64,000 bases of DNA, taken from positions 123,685-187,684 of the forward strand of contig NZ_JAATOM010000013.1 in assembly GCF_019207085.1 (NCBI RefSeq). Reading direction: 5' to 3'. A model generated the notes under the pieces. That model saw only the letters and a list, made by a program, of their open reading frames with translations. It was not told where the DNA came from and searched no databases. Source of the DNA: Variovorax sp. dw_308 (lineage in GTDB: Bacteria > Pseudomonadota > Gammaproteobacteria > Burkholderiales > Burkholderiaceae_C). Both the position numbers and the translations under genes were made by a program. This document shows, in pieces, positions 26,642 to 35,513 of the stretch; within the stretch, counting starts at the first letter, position 1, and each line of letters starts with the position of its first letter.

Positions 26642-26856
26642 GTACGGCAAGCCCGGCCTGCCGCACTGCGCTCAGCGACCCGTGCCCCAAGCGCGTGTCG
26701 AGGAGCCCGCTCTTCTCGGGAATTAAACCGAAGAAGCTTGCGTCGCTCAGAGCGTGCCCGGGCGGCATCGCCAACAGGTCCGAATACGCTTGAGTTGAAC
26801 AGGCGTCGGCGCCCGATGCCTTGCGGTACGCTTGTGCCACGTGGATGCAGAGCCAC

Positions 26857-27001
26857 TCATCGCGCCGGCAATGTTTTCGACGATGACGGTCTGATTGAGC
26901 TCCTCGCCAACCCGGGCGGCGAGCACGTGCGCGCCGATGTAAGAGGCCTGCCCCGGCGGGAAGCCGACGATGATCTGGATCGGCCGATCCGGATAGGCGT
27001 C
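26857..27001 (-). pseudogene. Bug/TctC-family N-terminal remnant
   Basis: About 48 codons read DAYPDRPIQIIVGFPPGQAS and VGEELNQTVIVENIAGAMSG, which is the start of a mature Bug protein (first strand and conserved VVVEN loop). The signal peptide and the remaining 260 residues are absent. It is joined near 27001 directly to a MmgE/PrpD remnant. Confidence 0.75.
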
Positions 27002-27215
27002 ACCCTTGGACGAAGGACTTCGTGGCCGGGGTTGCCGCACCGGCCGCCGCGATGAAGGTGCCGCACGGCGCGGTCGGATGGAAGCCGCGGTTGTGGAAGT
27101 CGGGCGCCCCCACGGTTGCGAGCCCGCAGCCGATCTCCAGCGCGGCGATGAAGGCCAGCAGCACCTCCGCGCCCAAGGCGCCGTTGCCGTAGATATGCGC
27201 GCGCCCTGCTTCATG
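27002..27215 (-). pseudogene. MmgE/PrpD-family remnant
   Basis: About 70 codons (IYGNGALGAEVLLAFIAALE, IGCGLATVGAPDFHNRGFHP, TAPCGTFIAAAGAA) match the central part of MmgE/PrpD dehydratases, including the RGFHPT..CGTF block. Both ends are missing. The 27216-27492 stretch upstream and the 26642-26856 stretch downstream of the adjoining Bug remnant show no recognisable gene. Confidence 0.75.
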
Positions 27216-27492
27216 TGACGCGGGAGAACACGCGGCCGATCGGTTAGGCTGCCGCCGAGAAACAGGCGCGGCGCGGAAGCCTGTCGAGACTGCTCGCGCG
27301 GGCGGGGGCAGCGCCACGCGGTCCAGCGCCGCAATGGCATCGCGGGGCCAGGTCTATCTTGTCGCAGCCAGGCTCTCGTGTAGGTGACTGATCGACGAGG
27401 TGCCAGATCAGAGAAGCAGTCTTTTCAGCGCCAATATTCGCAGGTGTTGCGAAGCCGTAAAAGATCGATTCCTAGCCGCTGTAGACCAATGC

Positions 27493-28230
27493 TCAACTTG
27501 CCGTCTTTGGCTGGCGCTTCGCGGAAGATCCCGAACGCTTAACGCTGGCCTTCAGCCCTGAAATGATCGGCCCTTCCACCGCGCCCGGAATCTCGAGCGG
27601 CATGAAGGCAATGCGATCAGCTTCCTGAGGCGTCAGGCCGAAGCCGACCAGCACGCTTTGCAGGATGAGTTCCGGGTGGTTCGCGCGCGTGGGTTCAGTC
27701 AGCATGGTCTCAATGCCGTAGAAGATGGAGCCGAGCACGATGTCACGTGCCACGCGCACGCTGTCGACCGTCAAGCGGTTCTGGCTTTTGGCAAGTTCAA
27801 GATCTCGCGTGAGATAGATGTCGATCATCTGGCCACGGGTGGCGATGCGCGTTCCAACCTGCGTGATGAAGCTGCCCCATACCGGATAGCGCAAGGCCAT
27901 CTGCATGTAAAGGCGCGTGCCGGCCGCGAAGCGTTCAACCGGATCGTCAAGGTGAAGCACCAGCGGATCGACGATCTGGAGCACTTCGTCGCTCATCGCG
28001 GTAGCGAGCGCGAGCAGCAGCTCGTTGGTGGTCTTGAAATGGTTATAAAAGGTGCCGCGCGACACGCCCGCGGCCGCGATGAAGTCGTCAATCACGGCGA
28101 CATCAGGCCCCTTCTCGCTAAACACCGCCAGTGCACTTTCGAGCAGGCGCAAACGCGTCTTCTCGCGGCGCTGCACACCCACCCTCACGCGGTGGTCTTC
28201 GACCTTCAGCTCACTCTCTACGTTTGCCAT
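27493..28230 (-). CDS. TetR-family transcriptional regulator
   Basis: This 245-residue repressor-type protein starts at MANVESELKVEDHRVRVG (28230); an earlier in-frame start at 28311 would add unlikely residues across the intergenic palindromes. The helix-turn-helix is VIDDFIAAAGVSRGTFYNHF near residue 60, followed by the ligand-binding helical domain. It is divergent from the FAH hydrolase gene at 28390 and two inverted repeats lie in the gap, so it most likely represses the aromatic cluster to its right and itself. Confidence 0.88.
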   Translation of the reverse strand: MANVESELKVEDHRVRVGVQRREKTRLRLLESALAVFSEKGPDVAVIDDFIAAAGVSRGTFYNHFKTTNELLLALATAMSDEVLQIVDPLVLHLDDPVERFAAGTRLYMQMALRYPVWGSFITQVGTRIATRGQMIDIYLTRDLELAKSQNRLTVDSVRVARDIVLGSIFYGIETMLTEPTRANHPELILQSVLVGFGLTPQEADRIAFMPLEIPGAVEGPIISGLKASVKRSGSSAKRQPKTAS

Positions 28231-28318
28231 CGGCGTGGAGCGTACACGAGATGCCCGGCCGGAATGAGCGTGCCTGTCACCTAGGGAAATCCCTGTCATT
28301 TTGCCCTCCATGTCATAT

Positions 28319-28332
28319 TGACGAAATCGTCA
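28319..28332. promoter_or_regulatory. TGACGA-AA-TCGTCA palindrome
   Basis: A perfect 6-base inverted repeat with a 2-base spacer lies between the divergent TetR gene and the FAH gene. It is a candidate operator for the TetR protein; the site at 28352 is the alternative. Confidence 0.5.
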
Positions 28333-28351
28333 TATCGGATAGAGTTCGTTC

Positions 28352-28366
28352 TAGACAAACAGTCTA
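28352..28366. promoter_or_regulatory. TAGAC-AAACA-GTCTA inverted repeat
   Basis: A perfect 5-base inverted repeat with a 5-base spacer lies 24 bases before the FAH start codon. TetR-family operators are often of this size. Its position would let a bound repressor block the start of the catabolic operon. Confidence 0.55.
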
Positions 28367-28389
28367 AATCAACCCAGAAGGCAAACACC

Positions 28390-29229
28390 ATGAAGCTGCT
28401 ACGCCATGGCCCCGTTGGGGCAGAAAAACCTGGAGCGCTCGACTCAGACGGACAAGCGCGCGATCTTTCCCTCCTCGTCCCGGACTTCACGCCCGACTGG
28501 ATGGCTCCCGCGAAGCTCGAAGCATTGAAGGCGATCGATTTGGCCCGGATGCCGCTGGTGCCCGCTGGTGCCCGGCTCGGCACCCCGGTGGCCGGTACGC
28601 GGCAGTTCGTCGCCATCGGTCTCAACTACCGCAAGCACGCCGCGGAATCGGGCCTCGAGATCCCCAAGGAGCCGGTCGTCTTTACCAAGGCGCTGACCTC
28701 ACTGGCAGGCCCGAATGACGACGTGGAACTGCCCGAAGGCTCGGAAGCTGGAGATTGGGAGATCGAGCTTGGCTTCGTGATCGGCACCCAAGCGAAGAAG
28801 GTTTCGGTGGCCGACGCGCTTTCACACGTCGCGGGCTACTGCCTGGCCAACGACGTGTCAGAGCGGGACTGGCAGATCAAGCGCAACGGTCAATGGGGCA
28901 AAGGCAAGAGCTTCGACGGTTTCGGCCCGATCGGCCCGTGGCTCGTGACCAGCGACGAACTGCCCGACCCGCAAGGAATACCCCTCGAACTGGCAGTCAA
29001 CGGCGAGATCCGGCAGCGCAGCAACACGGCCGACATGATCTTCCCGGTGGCCGAGATCGTCTCGTACCTCAGCCAGTTCATGACCCTTCTGCCTGGCGAC
29101 GTGGTGATCACCGGCACACCGGAAGGCGTCGGGCTCGGCGTCAAGCCCAATCCCGTCTTCCTGCGCCGTGGCGACGTCATGACCCTCAGTGCCGGTCCGC
29201 TCGGCACACAGCGCCAGCAAGTGATCTGA
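28390..29229 (+). CDS. FAH-family hydrolase/isomerase
   Basis: This 279-residue enzyme has the fumarylacetoacetate-hydrolase fold. Motifs are RQFVAIGLNYRKHAAESGL, the ExE metal pair in DWEIELGFVIG, CLANDVSERDWQ, FDGFGPIGPWLVTSDE and VITGTPEGVGLG. Relatives cleave or isomerise acylpyruvates and 2-oxo-hept-3-ene-dioates made by meta-cleavage. ATG at 28390 has AGAAGG upstream. It is the first gene of the right-hand aromatic cluster, directly behind the TetR operator region, and is intact, unlike the FAH gene at 19366-20297. Confidence 0.9.
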   Translation: MKLLRHGPVGAEKPGALDSDGQARDLSLLVPDFTPDWMAPAKLEALKAIDLARMPLVPAGARLGTPVAGTRQFVAIGLNYRKHAAESGLEIPKEPVVFTKALTSLAGPNDDVELPEGSEAGDWEIELGFVIGTQAKKVSVADALSHVAGYCLANDVSERDWQIKRNGQWGKGKSFDGFGPIGPWLVTSDELPDPQGIPLELAVNGEIRQRSNTADMIFPVAEIVSYLSQFMTLLPGDVVITGTPEGVGLGVKPNPVFLRRGDVMTLSAGPLGTQRQQVI

Positions 29230-29321
29230 CCCGCCGCGGTCGGACGCAAATCCCAACGAGAGACAAGACCGTGCACCGCACGGTCGCGGGCGCAGCTTTG
29301 CCCGAATCCAAGGAGACCACG

Positions 29322-30268
29322 ATGACTCAGAACCAGGGCAAGCACGAACCGCTGTTGGCTGTGCACTCCGTCGACGAATTCGTCTTCGGCGTGCCCGACC
29401 TTGAAGTGGCGCGGCACTTCTATTCAAGCTTTGGCTTGGACGCACGAGATGAGCGCGGCGCGCTCGCTCTTTATACCTTCGGCCATCCGCATCGTTGGGC
29501 GCGCATTGTGCGAGCCGACACCAAGCGCTTGCTTTGGCTCAGTCTCGGCATCTACGCAGATGATCTGGCTCGCTACGAGGAGCACCTGGCTGCACAGGGC
29601 GCTGAACGTATCGCGCCACCTTCCGGCGCAGGCACGGATGGGCTTTGGATCCAGGGGCCCGATGGGTTGGCAGTGCAATTGCGCGTCGCCGAGAAATCCT
29701 CTCCCTCGCAGCCGTCCCCGCGCGAATTTCCGCCCGAGAGCGCCAACGTCGGCCGCTCGCCGAGCCGCAGCAAAGCGCAGGCGGCGCGCCCGCTCTATCT
29801 ATCGCACATCCTGCTGTTCAGCGCGGACGTGGATAGTGCTCGCCGGTTCTACGAGGACGTGATGGGTCTGCGACTTTCGGACAAGTCCGGATCCGTGATC
29901 GCCTTCATGCACAGCCCACACGGCAGCGACCACCATCTCATCGCCTTGGCGAAGTCCGAAGGCCTGGGGTTGCACCACAGCAGTGGTGCGTGCCTTCCAT
30001 CGACGCCGTAGGTATCGGCACGCAGCAGATGGCCCAAGCTGGCTATGCGCGAGGCTGGGGCATCGGTCGACATGTGCTGGGCTCCAACTACTTCCGCTAT
30101 GTGCGGGACCCGTGGGGCAGCTACGCCGAGTACTCCTACGACATCGACTTCGTTTCGCCCGACAACGCGTGGCCTTCGGCAGACCATCCGGGCGAGGACT
30201 CCCTTTATGTCTGGGGGCCCGCGTTGCCCGAGGACTTCATTTCCAACCACGAACTCGCGAACCGCTGA
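29322..30268 (+). pseudogene. VOC-family extradiol dioxygenase, single-base frameshift
   Basis: The protein has two VOC modules like 2,3-dihydroxybiphenyl dioxygenase. The first (VDEFVFGVPDLEVARHFYSS) is presumably structural. The second carries the metal ligands: LSHILLFSADVDSARRFYED, a GLHH His and SYAEYSYDID for the Glu. Frame one ends at 30011; the family sequence resumes in another frame (VPSIDAVGIGTQQMAQAGYA). The change fits one lost base before TGGTGC near 29983. Restored length is 315 residues, which is normal. AAGGAG precedes the ATG. Apart from the indel it looks functional. Confidence 0.85.
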
Positions 30269-30312
30269 CCCACGGATCCACCGACTTGCACTAACACCAG
30301 GAGCACACCACC

Positions 30313-31962
30313 ATGAGCCAACATATTCCCCTCTACGACGTTGTCCAGATCGGCTACGGCCCGGTCAGCGAAATCATGGCCCTTGCGCTGGCGCGCCAAG
30401 GTCGCAGCGTGGCCGTGTTCGAACGCTGGAAGATTCGCTTCGCGCTGCCGCGTGCGGTCTGCATCGACCACGAGTTGTACCGCGTGCTGTCGGCCCTTGG
30501 CATGAGCAAGGATCTCCCGGCGGTCAGCCATAAGGGACCGATGTATCGCTGGTTCAACGCCGACTGGAAGGAACTCCTGGCCATCGATTGGGAGTCGGAG
30601 TCGATCTCCGGCGGGCCGGAAGTCAACTTCGTACATCAGCCCACGCTGGAGAAGATGTTCGAGGACGTCGTTCAAGCCTGCCCCAACGTCGAGCTCAACC
30701 TCGGCTGGGAAGCGATCGAAGCGACCCAGACACCAGACTACGTCGAGTTGGTGGTGCGCGACTTCGAGACCGACGAACGCCGCACCGTGCGCGCCAAATA
30801 CCTGATCGGCGCGGATGGCGCCAACAGCCTGGTGCGCGAGGCGATCGGGTCGACCCAAGAGGACCGCGGGTTCGAGGCTGACTGGCTCGTGATCGACGTG
30901 CTGCCGAACGAGGGCGTGACGCTCGACATTCCGCCAGCGGCGCAGTGGTGCAACCCGACGCGTCCGACGACGATCGTGCCTGCCGGCGTCAAGGACGGCC
31001 GCTACTTCCGGCGCTGGGAGTTCATGCGCCTGCCGCACGAGACGCGCGAGGAACTCGAGCACGAGAATGTCGCATGGGATCTGCTTGCACCCTGGGTCAA
31101 GCCGGACCAGGCCACCATCGTGCGGCACAAGGTGTACACCTTCCGCTCGCTGCTCGCCAACACCTGGCGCAGGGGCCGGATGCTGATCGCCGGTGACGCG
31201 GCGCACGTGATGCCTCCCTTCATGGGGCAGGGCATGTGCGCCGGCTTGCGCGACGACTGGAACCTGGCGTGGAAGCTGAACCTGGTGCTTGACGGCAAGG
31301 CCGACGACAGCCTGCTCGACACCTACCAGCCGGAGCGGCGGCCGCATGTGAGCGACGTCATCGACCTGTCGATGTATCTGGGCAAGATCATCTGCATCCC
31401 GGATGCCACCAAGGCAGCTGAACGCGACCAGGCCTTCTTCAGCGGCGAGGCGCCGCCGCCGCCCGCCTTTCCCTGCCTGACGGACGGCATCCTGCGCCGC
31501 GGAGCCGATGGTGCCGTGCAAGCGCCGGCCGGGTTGCTCAGCCCGCACGGCAGGATGGTGGCCGGTGACCGCGAGGGGCGTTTCGACGACCTGGCCGGAC
31601 TGGGCTTCGTGCTGGTATCGCGCAGCGCCGCCGTCGAGGCGTCGCTCGGTGAAAAACAGCGCGCCTTTCTCGACAAGCTCGGTGCAAAGCGCGTGCAGAT
31701 CGCTGCGCGCGGGACAGAACCCGACGCGGGCGTGCTGGTCGACCTTGACGACAAGTTCATCCCGTACATGACGCAGCACGGCATCGACGTCATGCTCGTT
31801 CGGCCCGACTTCTACCTCTACGGCGCGACCGACAAGGTCGACGGCGTCAATGCACTGGTCGACGACCTTGCCGCTGACCTGCAGCGCAACGGGGTGCGGC
31901 TGGATCGCGCGTGGACTGCGTCGCCGACGCAAGTCGACGAGCGGCTGGCCAAGCACGCCTGA
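30313..31962 (+). CDS. FAD-dependent aromatic hydroxylase (MhpA-like)
   Basis: This 549-residue group A flavoprotein hydroxylase resembles 3-(3-hydroxyphenyl)propionate hydroxylase. It has the FAD motif IGYGPVSEIMALALARQG, the DG motif YLIGADGANSLVREAIG and the second FAD motif IAGDAAHVMPPFMGQGM. The C-terminal thioredoxin-like domain ends with VRPDFYLYGATDK. In the first motif Ser-Glu replaces the more usual Thr/Val-Gly. It should add a hydroxyl group to a phenol and so feed the ring-cleavage dioxygenase just upstream. Confidence 0.9.
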   Translation: MSQHIPLYDVVQIGYGPVSEIMALALARQGRSVAVFERWKIRFALPRAVCIDHELYRVLSALGMSKDLPAVSHKGPMYRWFNADWKELLAIDWESESISGGPEVNFVHQPTLEKMFEDVVQACPNVELNLGWEAIEATQTPDYVELVVRDFETDERRTVRAKYLIGADGANSLVREAIGSTQEDRGFEADWLVIDVLPNEGVTLDIPPAAQWCNPTRPTTIVPAGVKDGRYFRRWEFMRLPHETREELEHENVAWDLLAPWVKPDQATIVRHKVYTFRSLLANTWRRGRMLIAGDAAHVMPPFMGQGMCAGLRDDWNLAWKLNLVLDGKADDSLLDTYQPERRPHVSDVIDLSMYLGKIICIPDATKAAERDQAFFSGEAPPPPAFPCLTDGILRRGADGAVQAPAGLLSPHGRMVAGDREGRFDDLAGLGFVLVSRSAAVEASLGEKQRAFLDKLGAKRVQIAARGTEPDAGVLVDLDDKFIPYMTQHGIDVMLVRPDFYLYGATDKVDGVNALVDDLAADLQRNGVRLDRAWTASPTQVDERLAKHA

Positions 31963-31990
31963 AAACTCCCATTACCGAAGGAAGCAAGCC

Positions 31991-33235
31991 ATGACCACGC
32001 ACATCGCCATCCAGCCGAGCCCGGCTGCGCACAGGGGCTCTAGCTACGAATGGAAGACCGTCACCCTGTTGTGCCTCGGATTCGGCCTGGTCGGCATCGA
32101 CCGCTTCATGATCCTGCCGCTGTTCCCGGTGATCTCGAAGGAGCTGAACCTCGACTACCAGGACCTCGGCCAGATCACCGGCGTGCTGGCCATCGCCTGG
32201 GGCGTCGCTGCGCTCTTCATGGGCAACCTCTCTGACCGCCTCGGGCATCGCAAGGTGATCATTCCTGCGATCATCGTCTTCTCGCTGCTGGCAGGCCTCA
32301 GCGGACTTGCCACCGGCGTCGGGAGCCTGATGATCATTCGCGCGCTGATGGGCGTGGCGGAGGGCGCCTACACGCCGGCCAGCATCGTCGCCACCATCGA
32401 CGCGTCCAAGCCGAGCCGTCAGGGCATGAACGTCGGGATCCAGCAGGCGGCCCTGCCGCTGTTCGGCCTGGGCATCGCACCGATCCTGGTCACGCAGTTG
32501 CTGAAGGTCGTGGAGTGGCACTGGATCTTCGCGATGGTGTCCATCCCAGGCTTGGTGATTGCCTATCTGCTTTACCGCGGACTTCGCAATCCCGATCCGA
32601 AATCAGCTGCGGCGCACACCGCGACGCACGACGCAGCGGCCCACCCGTGGAGCGACGTCTTCAAGTACCGCAACATCCCGCTCAACATGATCGGCATGTT
32701 GTGCTGGCTGACCAACCTGGTGGTGCTGAGCGCCTTGCTGCCCAGCTACCTGATCGACTATCTGCACCTGACGCTGGAGCAGATGGGTTACGTGCTGTCG
32801 GCCATCGGCTTCGGCGGCACGCTGGGCACGCCGGTGATGCCGGCAGTGTCGGACCGGATCGGACGCAAGCCCGTGATGATCATTTCAGTCTGCGGAGCGG
32901 CCATCGGCCTGTACTTCCTGATGCACGCCGGGGCCGAGCCCTTCGCGCTCTTCGCGAGCCTGGCCGCGACGCTCTTTTTCATCTTCAGCATGATCTGCCT
33001 GACCGTCGGTCCGATCAGCGCGGAGTCGGTCCCGGCCACGCTCATGTCGACGGCCTCTGGCATCGTGATCGGCACCGGCGAAATCTTCGGCGGCGGCATT
33101 GCACCGGTCATTGCGGGTTACGTGGCCCACCACTATGGCATCCAGTACATCATGCATCTGGCTGCGATCGCGCTCGTGGTCGGATTGGTGGTGACGCTGT
33201 TGCTCAAAGAGACCGCGCCCGCCCGGCGCGGCTGA
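31991..33235 (+). CDS. MFS transporter (aromatic acid:H+ symporter type)
   Basis: This 414-residue inner-membrane protein has twelve predicted helices and the MFS loop motif GNLSDRLGHRKV after helix 2, with a second copy SDRIGRKPV after helix 8. The start (FGLVGIDRFMILPLFPVISK) resembles the AAHS and ACS anion symporters used for aromatic acids. It lies 28 bases after the hydroxylase gene and is the likely uptake system for the cluster's substrate. Confidence 0.9.
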   Translation: MTTHIAIQPSPAAHRGSSYEWKTVTLLCLGFGLVGIDRFMILPLFPVISKELNLDYQDLGQITGVLAIAWGVAALFMGNLSDRLGHRKVIIPAIIVFSLLAGLSGLATGVGSLMIIRALMGVAEGAYTPASIVATIDASKPSRQGMNVGIQQAALPLFGLGIAPILVTQLLKVVEWHWIFAMVSIPGLVIAYLLYRGLRNPDPKSAAAHTATHDAAAHPWSDVFKYRNIPLNMIGMLCWLTNLVVLSALLPSYLIDYLHLTLEQMGYVLSAIGFGGTLGTPVMPAVSDRIGRKPVMIISVCGAAIGLYFLMHAGAEPFALFASLAATLFFIFSMICLTVGPISAESVPATLMSTASGIVIGTGEIFGGGIAPVIAGYVAHHYGIQYIMHLAAIALVVGLVVTLLLKETAPARRG

Positions 33236-33376
33236 TACCGCCGCCACGCGCGACGACAAATTCTTGGGCGTATCCGGGCCGCGACTTCACCGTGCGTCTT
33301 GGGCGATTTCTAGCTTGTTTTTTCGCCGCGCCACGGCTCTCTCATTTCGTCTCAACCTACTTTGCGAGCATTGTCC

Positions 33377-33811
33377 ATGACTGAACTTTCCACCTGCTTT
33401 TCCCACAACAAACCGAGCGACACATCCTTTGTCTGTGGAGGTCTGCGCGACTTCTTCACCTATCGAGATCTGGGCGTCGACGAAGCGACGGGTGGTCGCG
33501 TCGTGGCGCAGTTGGTGCGCGCCAATCAAGAGCCCGAGAAGGGCACTGGCTGGCATGTACACGAGGCACAGTTTCACATCGTCTACATGCTGAAGGGCTG
33601 GGCGCGCTTCATGTACGAGGATCGCAACACGCTGGTGGAGGCCGGGGATTGCGTGCATCAGGCACCGGGCATCCGACACTTCCTGTTCGACTATTCACCC
33701 GACATGGAATATCTCGAAGTCGTTGGGCCTGCCGCGTTCGGGAGCATCGAGGCAGATGGGCCGTGCGCGGTGCCAGCGCCAACGCCGTGGGGCTCGCGGG
33801 TCATAGCGTGA
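33377..33811 (+). CDS. Small cupin-domain protein
   Basis: This 144-residue single-domain cupin has cupin motif 1 as WHVHEAQFHIVYMLKGWARF and motif 2 as AGDCVHQAPGIRHFLFDYS. The His/Glu set for binding one metal ion is present. The start is taken at ATG 33377 (MTELSTCFSHNKPSD). Its stop codon overlaps the GTG of the next gene (GTGA), so the two are translationally coupled. Cupins in aromatic clusters can be dioxygenases, isomerases or sensors; none can be singled out. Confidence 0.82.
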   Translation: MTELSTCFSHNKPSDTSFVCGGLRDFFTYRDLGVDEATGGRVVAQLVRANQEPEKGTGWHVHEAQFHIVYMLKGWARFMYEDRNTLVEAGDCVHQAPGIRHFLFDYSPDMEYLEVVGPAAFGSIEADGPCAVPAPTPWGSRVIA

Positions 33812-34977
33812 GCGCCGAACCACGAGATCCTGCGCGTCGCGCTGCGCTCGGCAAGGCAGTGTCGGTTGCGGTGGCCCTCGCTGCTGGAGGCGGCTCCGTC
33901 GCCGCCGCTGAACCGCCATCGGAAGTGGCGGCGAATGTCCCGCTCGTTGCCGCCAAGGGCAATGGTGCAAGCAACGCTGGCCTCCGGTGCACCTGCGGAC
34001 TGATTGACGCGCACTCGCACTATCTGCCTCCGACGTATGCACAGGCGTTGGCTGACGAAGGGTTGGTGACGCTTGATGGAGGTTTTCCCGTGCCGCAGTG
34101 GTCAGAAGAAAAGGCACTCGCGCACATGGATCGACATGACATCGAGGCGTCGATGTTGTCGGTCTCCTCCCCGACGGTCGGATTCCTCAAGGATCCGCTG
34201 GCGCGACGGCGACTGGCACGGGAGGTCAACGAATTCGCGGCCACCTTGGTAAAGAGCAAACCCAACCGGTTTGGAGCCTTTGCAACCTTGCCGCTGCCGG
34301 ACATCCAGGCCTCACTGGACGAAATTGGATACGCACTGGAGGTGCTTCACCTCGACGGCGTCGTCATGGAAACGAATGTCCATGGGATCTATTTGGGCGA
34401 CGCGCGGCTAGATCCGATCTTTGCGGACCTCAACCGACGGCGCGCCACTTTGTTCCTGCATCCGACCTCGCCCCCATGCCTGGAAGCGGTGGGACTGGGA
34501 AGACCCGCGCCCATCCTGGAATTCCCGATGGACACCGCACGCACCGTCACCGACCTGATCTTTGCCGGCACACTGGCCCGCTATCCGGACATCCGCATGA
34601 TCATTCCGCACGCGGGCGGCGCATTGTCCGCGGTGGCCGAGCGAATCGCGGCGTTCTCGTCGCTCCCATTCCTGAACCAGCGGCCAGCCGGCGGCGCAGC
34701 GGAGGTCAACCGTGTGCTCGCTTCGCTCTACTACGACCTGGCTGGATCGGCGAGCGATGCTGCTATTGAGCGGCTGCGCCGGCTGACATCGACGACCCAC
34801 ATCCTGTTCGGCAGCGATTTCCCGTTCACCCCGGCGGCAGGCATCGAAGCCAATGTCGAGAGCTTTCGCACGCTCACGGGCTTGACGATTTCCGAGCACG
34901 AGGCCATCGCAAAGGGCAACGCGATCCGGCTGTTTCCTCGATTCGCTATCAGCGGCGGAGCTGAGCGTCGAAGCTGA
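33808..34977 (+). CDS. Amidohydrolase-2 family protein with Tat-like signal
   Basis: This 389-residue protein starts at GTG 33808, overlapping the cupin stop. The N-terminus DPARRAALGKAVSVAVALAA followed by GGGSVAAAE looks like a twin-arginine signal peptide. The remainder is an ACMSD-type amidohydrolase: LIDAHSHYLPP (HxH), VVMETNVHG, LFLHPTSPP, MIIPHAGGALSAVAERI and LFGSDFPFTP for the metal and catalytic residues. Known members of this decarboxylase branch are mostly cytoplasmic, so a folded, metal-loaded exported form is unusual. It is the last gene of the cluster; the substrate is not known. Confidence 0.82.
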   Translation: MSAEPRDPARRAALGKAVSVAVALAAGGGSVAAAEPPSEVAANVPLVAAKGNGASNAGLRCTCGLIDAHSHYLPPTYAQALADEGLVTLDGGFPVPQWSEEKALAHMDRHDIEASMLSVSSPTVGFLKDPLARRRLAREVNEFAATLVKSKPNRFGAFATLPLPDIQASLDEIGYALEVLHLDGVVMETNVHGIYLGDARLDPIFADLNRRRATLFLHPTSPPCLEAVGLGRPAPILEFPMDTARTVTDLIFAGTLARYPDIRMIIPHAGGALSAVAERIAAFSSLPFLNQRPAGGAAEVNRVLASLYYDLAGSASDAAIERLRRLTSTTHILFGSDFPFTPAAGIEANVESFRTLTGLTISEHEAIAKGNAIRLFPRFAISGGAERRS

Positions 34978-35071
34978 TCACGCGTGGCAACGAGGTCGAG
35001 GACCGAAGTGTCGGCCTAAACCCACTTGCACGCCTCCCGCTCGAAGCTTCCTGACGAAGACCTTACCGAAC

Positions 35072-35141
35072 GTGCGAACCGAAATGAGTTTGCAGGTTCT
35101 TGCGTACAACCTGCGGCGGGCGATCAAGATCCTTGGCGCTA
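35072..35141 (+). pseudogene. DDE transposase C-terminal scrap (IS1182/IS4-like)
   Basis: About 23 codons read RTEMSLQVLAYNLRRAIKIL-GA, the conserved C-terminal helix of IS1182/IS4-type transposases. Nothing else of the gene remains. It runs directly into the IS66 scrap. Confidence 0.6.
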
Positions 35142-35290
35142 TGCGCTGACGCGCTGGAAATCGCTAACCGCTATCGCGACGACGATCGCATCGAGGTGGA
35201 CAACAACGCAGCCGAGCGCGCCCTGCGCGGCATAGCTCTTGGAAGATCCAACTACCTCTTCATGGGCTCGTCACCAGGTGATCGGGCCGC
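35137..35290 (+). pseudogene. IS66-family transposase C-terminal scrap
   Basis: The sequence RYALTRWKSLT in one frame is followed in another by RYRDDDRIEVDNNAAERALR and GIALGRSNYLFMGS. This is the signature C-terminal block of the IS66 TnpC transposase, with at least one frameshift. Both ends are missing. The rest of the 34978-35513 gap shows no further gene. Confidence 0.8.
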
Positions 35291-35513
35291 ACCAAGTCGG
35301 ACGCACGCGAGTGGATGCTCAAGGTCAGCATCATCGGCGTCGGCCGGGGGGCACTGATACACCATTTCAAAACCAACGCGTAGTTGCTTGCTCGCCCTTT
35401 GTTGCTTCGCTAGGCCACACCACCAGTGCGTGCAGCTTTCGCTTGCTCATCACCGTACTTAGAAGTCGAAACAGACCCGGTGCGTCCCTTTTCCCTGCGG
35501 CATTCGCAAGCCC

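Noticed and set aside
30205..31956. 583-codon minus-strand frame opposite the MhpA-like hydroxylase
   Set aside because: It shows no motifs and mirrors the codons of the conserved flavoprotein.
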